Part shown: positions 63,834 through 64,000 of the stretch, in pieces | Position numbering within the stretch: the first letter of the stretch is position 1 | Layout: the number at the start of each line of letters is the position of its first letter | NCBI GenBank assembly: GCA_029556615.1 | Contig: JAKQDD010000210.1 | Location: 62,001 to 126,000, forward strand | DNA length: 64,000 nt | Direction of reading: 5' to 3' | Source: Verrucomicrobiota bacterium | GTDB lineage: Bacteria; Verrucomicrobiota; Verrucomicrobiia; Limisphaerales; J093 | The notes under the pieces: model-generated | Databases searched by the model: none | Told to the model about the DNA's origin: nothing | Seen by the model: only the letters and a program-made list of their open reading frames with translations | Made by a program: the position numbers and the translations under genes

Positions 63834-63964
63834 TGGGCCAGTCCCCGGGCGAAGGACCGCGTGGAACCAGAACGCCTTCCGGGGCGCGGGTCGTCTGACC
63901 CGCAGCGGCCCGGTCAGCGGACCCGCCTCGCTGCGCTTCAGGAGAAGCGCGCGGATGGGAACCG

Positions 63965-64000
63965 CTACTTGAGGACGGGGCGGAGGAGCATGTTGCGGTA
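63965..64000 (-). CDS. Possible 3' end of a minus-strand gene
   Basis: The complementary strand reads TAC CGC AAC ATG CTC CTC CGC CCC GTC CTC AAG TAG, i.e. YRNMLLRPVLK and a stop, a plausible bacterial C-terminus running off the right edge. Only 11 codons are visible, so no family can be named. The preceding 131 nt after the fusion gene show no gene. Confidence 0.3.
   Translation of the reverse strand, partial: YRNMLLRPVLK

Overview
The window looks like a chromosomal segment of a GC-rich Gram-negative bacterium, most probably a member of the Verrucomicrobiota (Limisphaerales/Pedosphaera-like, former subdivision 3). This placement is inferred from gene content: a GFTLIELL pseudopilin, a delta-60-repeat secreted protein, secreted proteins ending in an FFRL-type C-terminal domain, a PF07399-type Na+/H+ antiporter, PocR-AraC regulators and BBP2-like porins. 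No rRNA, tRNA, CRISPR array or complete transposase gene was found.

Layout. 2-5202: a translationally coupled tripartite efflux operon (TolC, MacA-like adaptor with a C-terminal EF-hand, MacB-like ATPase and permease), followed by a membrane/spermidine-synthase-like fusion and a membrane-anchored PQQ-type propeller. 9.5-12.0 kb: a B12-type radical SAM protein coupled to a six-helix membrane protein, with a perfect palindrome upstream. 12.2-19.8 kb: a glycine-rich secreted protein, then dnaA, glnB (P-II) and mnmG, the classic oriC neighbourhood, with DnaA-box-like sites and AT-rich stretches between the genes. 19.9-22.7 kb: hisF-hisI-trpE. 22.8-28.0 kb: surface-polysaccharide genes (a CapD-like dehydratase/epimerase, a glycosidase-like lipoprotein, and an O-antigen-ligase-type protein carrying a lectin-like insert). 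28.3-36.6 kb: beta-CASP hydrolase, nitroreductase, NCS1 permease, PIG-L deacetylase, delta-60 protein and a Tat-type aldo/keto reductase. 36.5-40.7 kb: antiporter, phosphoglucomutase and class II aldolase on the minus strand. 40.9-45.4 kb: two tandem paralogous envelope proteins of unknown function, a VapBC-type pair and a PfkB sugar kinase. 45.5-53.7 kb: a small beta-barrel protein, a pseudopilin, a rhodanese, a PocR-AraC regulator, two tandem porins and a POT peptide transporter. 53.9-64 kb: a 1462-residue debranching enzyme, a DacB-type peptidase, a 101-bp tandem repeat array, a Nudix hydrolase and a nucleotidyltransferase-GHMP kinase fusion.

The most unusual signal is a dispersed two-part module. 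Part 1 is an inverted-repeat segment of the type TAGAGTCCTCGA...TCGAGGACTCTA. Part 2 is an 86-88 bp segment with ends TAGCGAGGCGC...GCGCCTCGCTA. At 46846-47023 the module forms the 5' leader, ribosome binding site, start codon and entire prepilin leader peptide of a pseudopilin gene, stopping at the prepilin-peptidase site. Six further copies, without any pilin body, lie at 19.7, 29.8, 45.4, 49.0, 50.8 and 52.2 kb. Several of them supply the stop codons of the flanking genes. Gene starts given here were chosen by eye from Shine-Dalgarno-like sequence, gene overlaps and signal peptides. Family names come from motif recognition without database searches.
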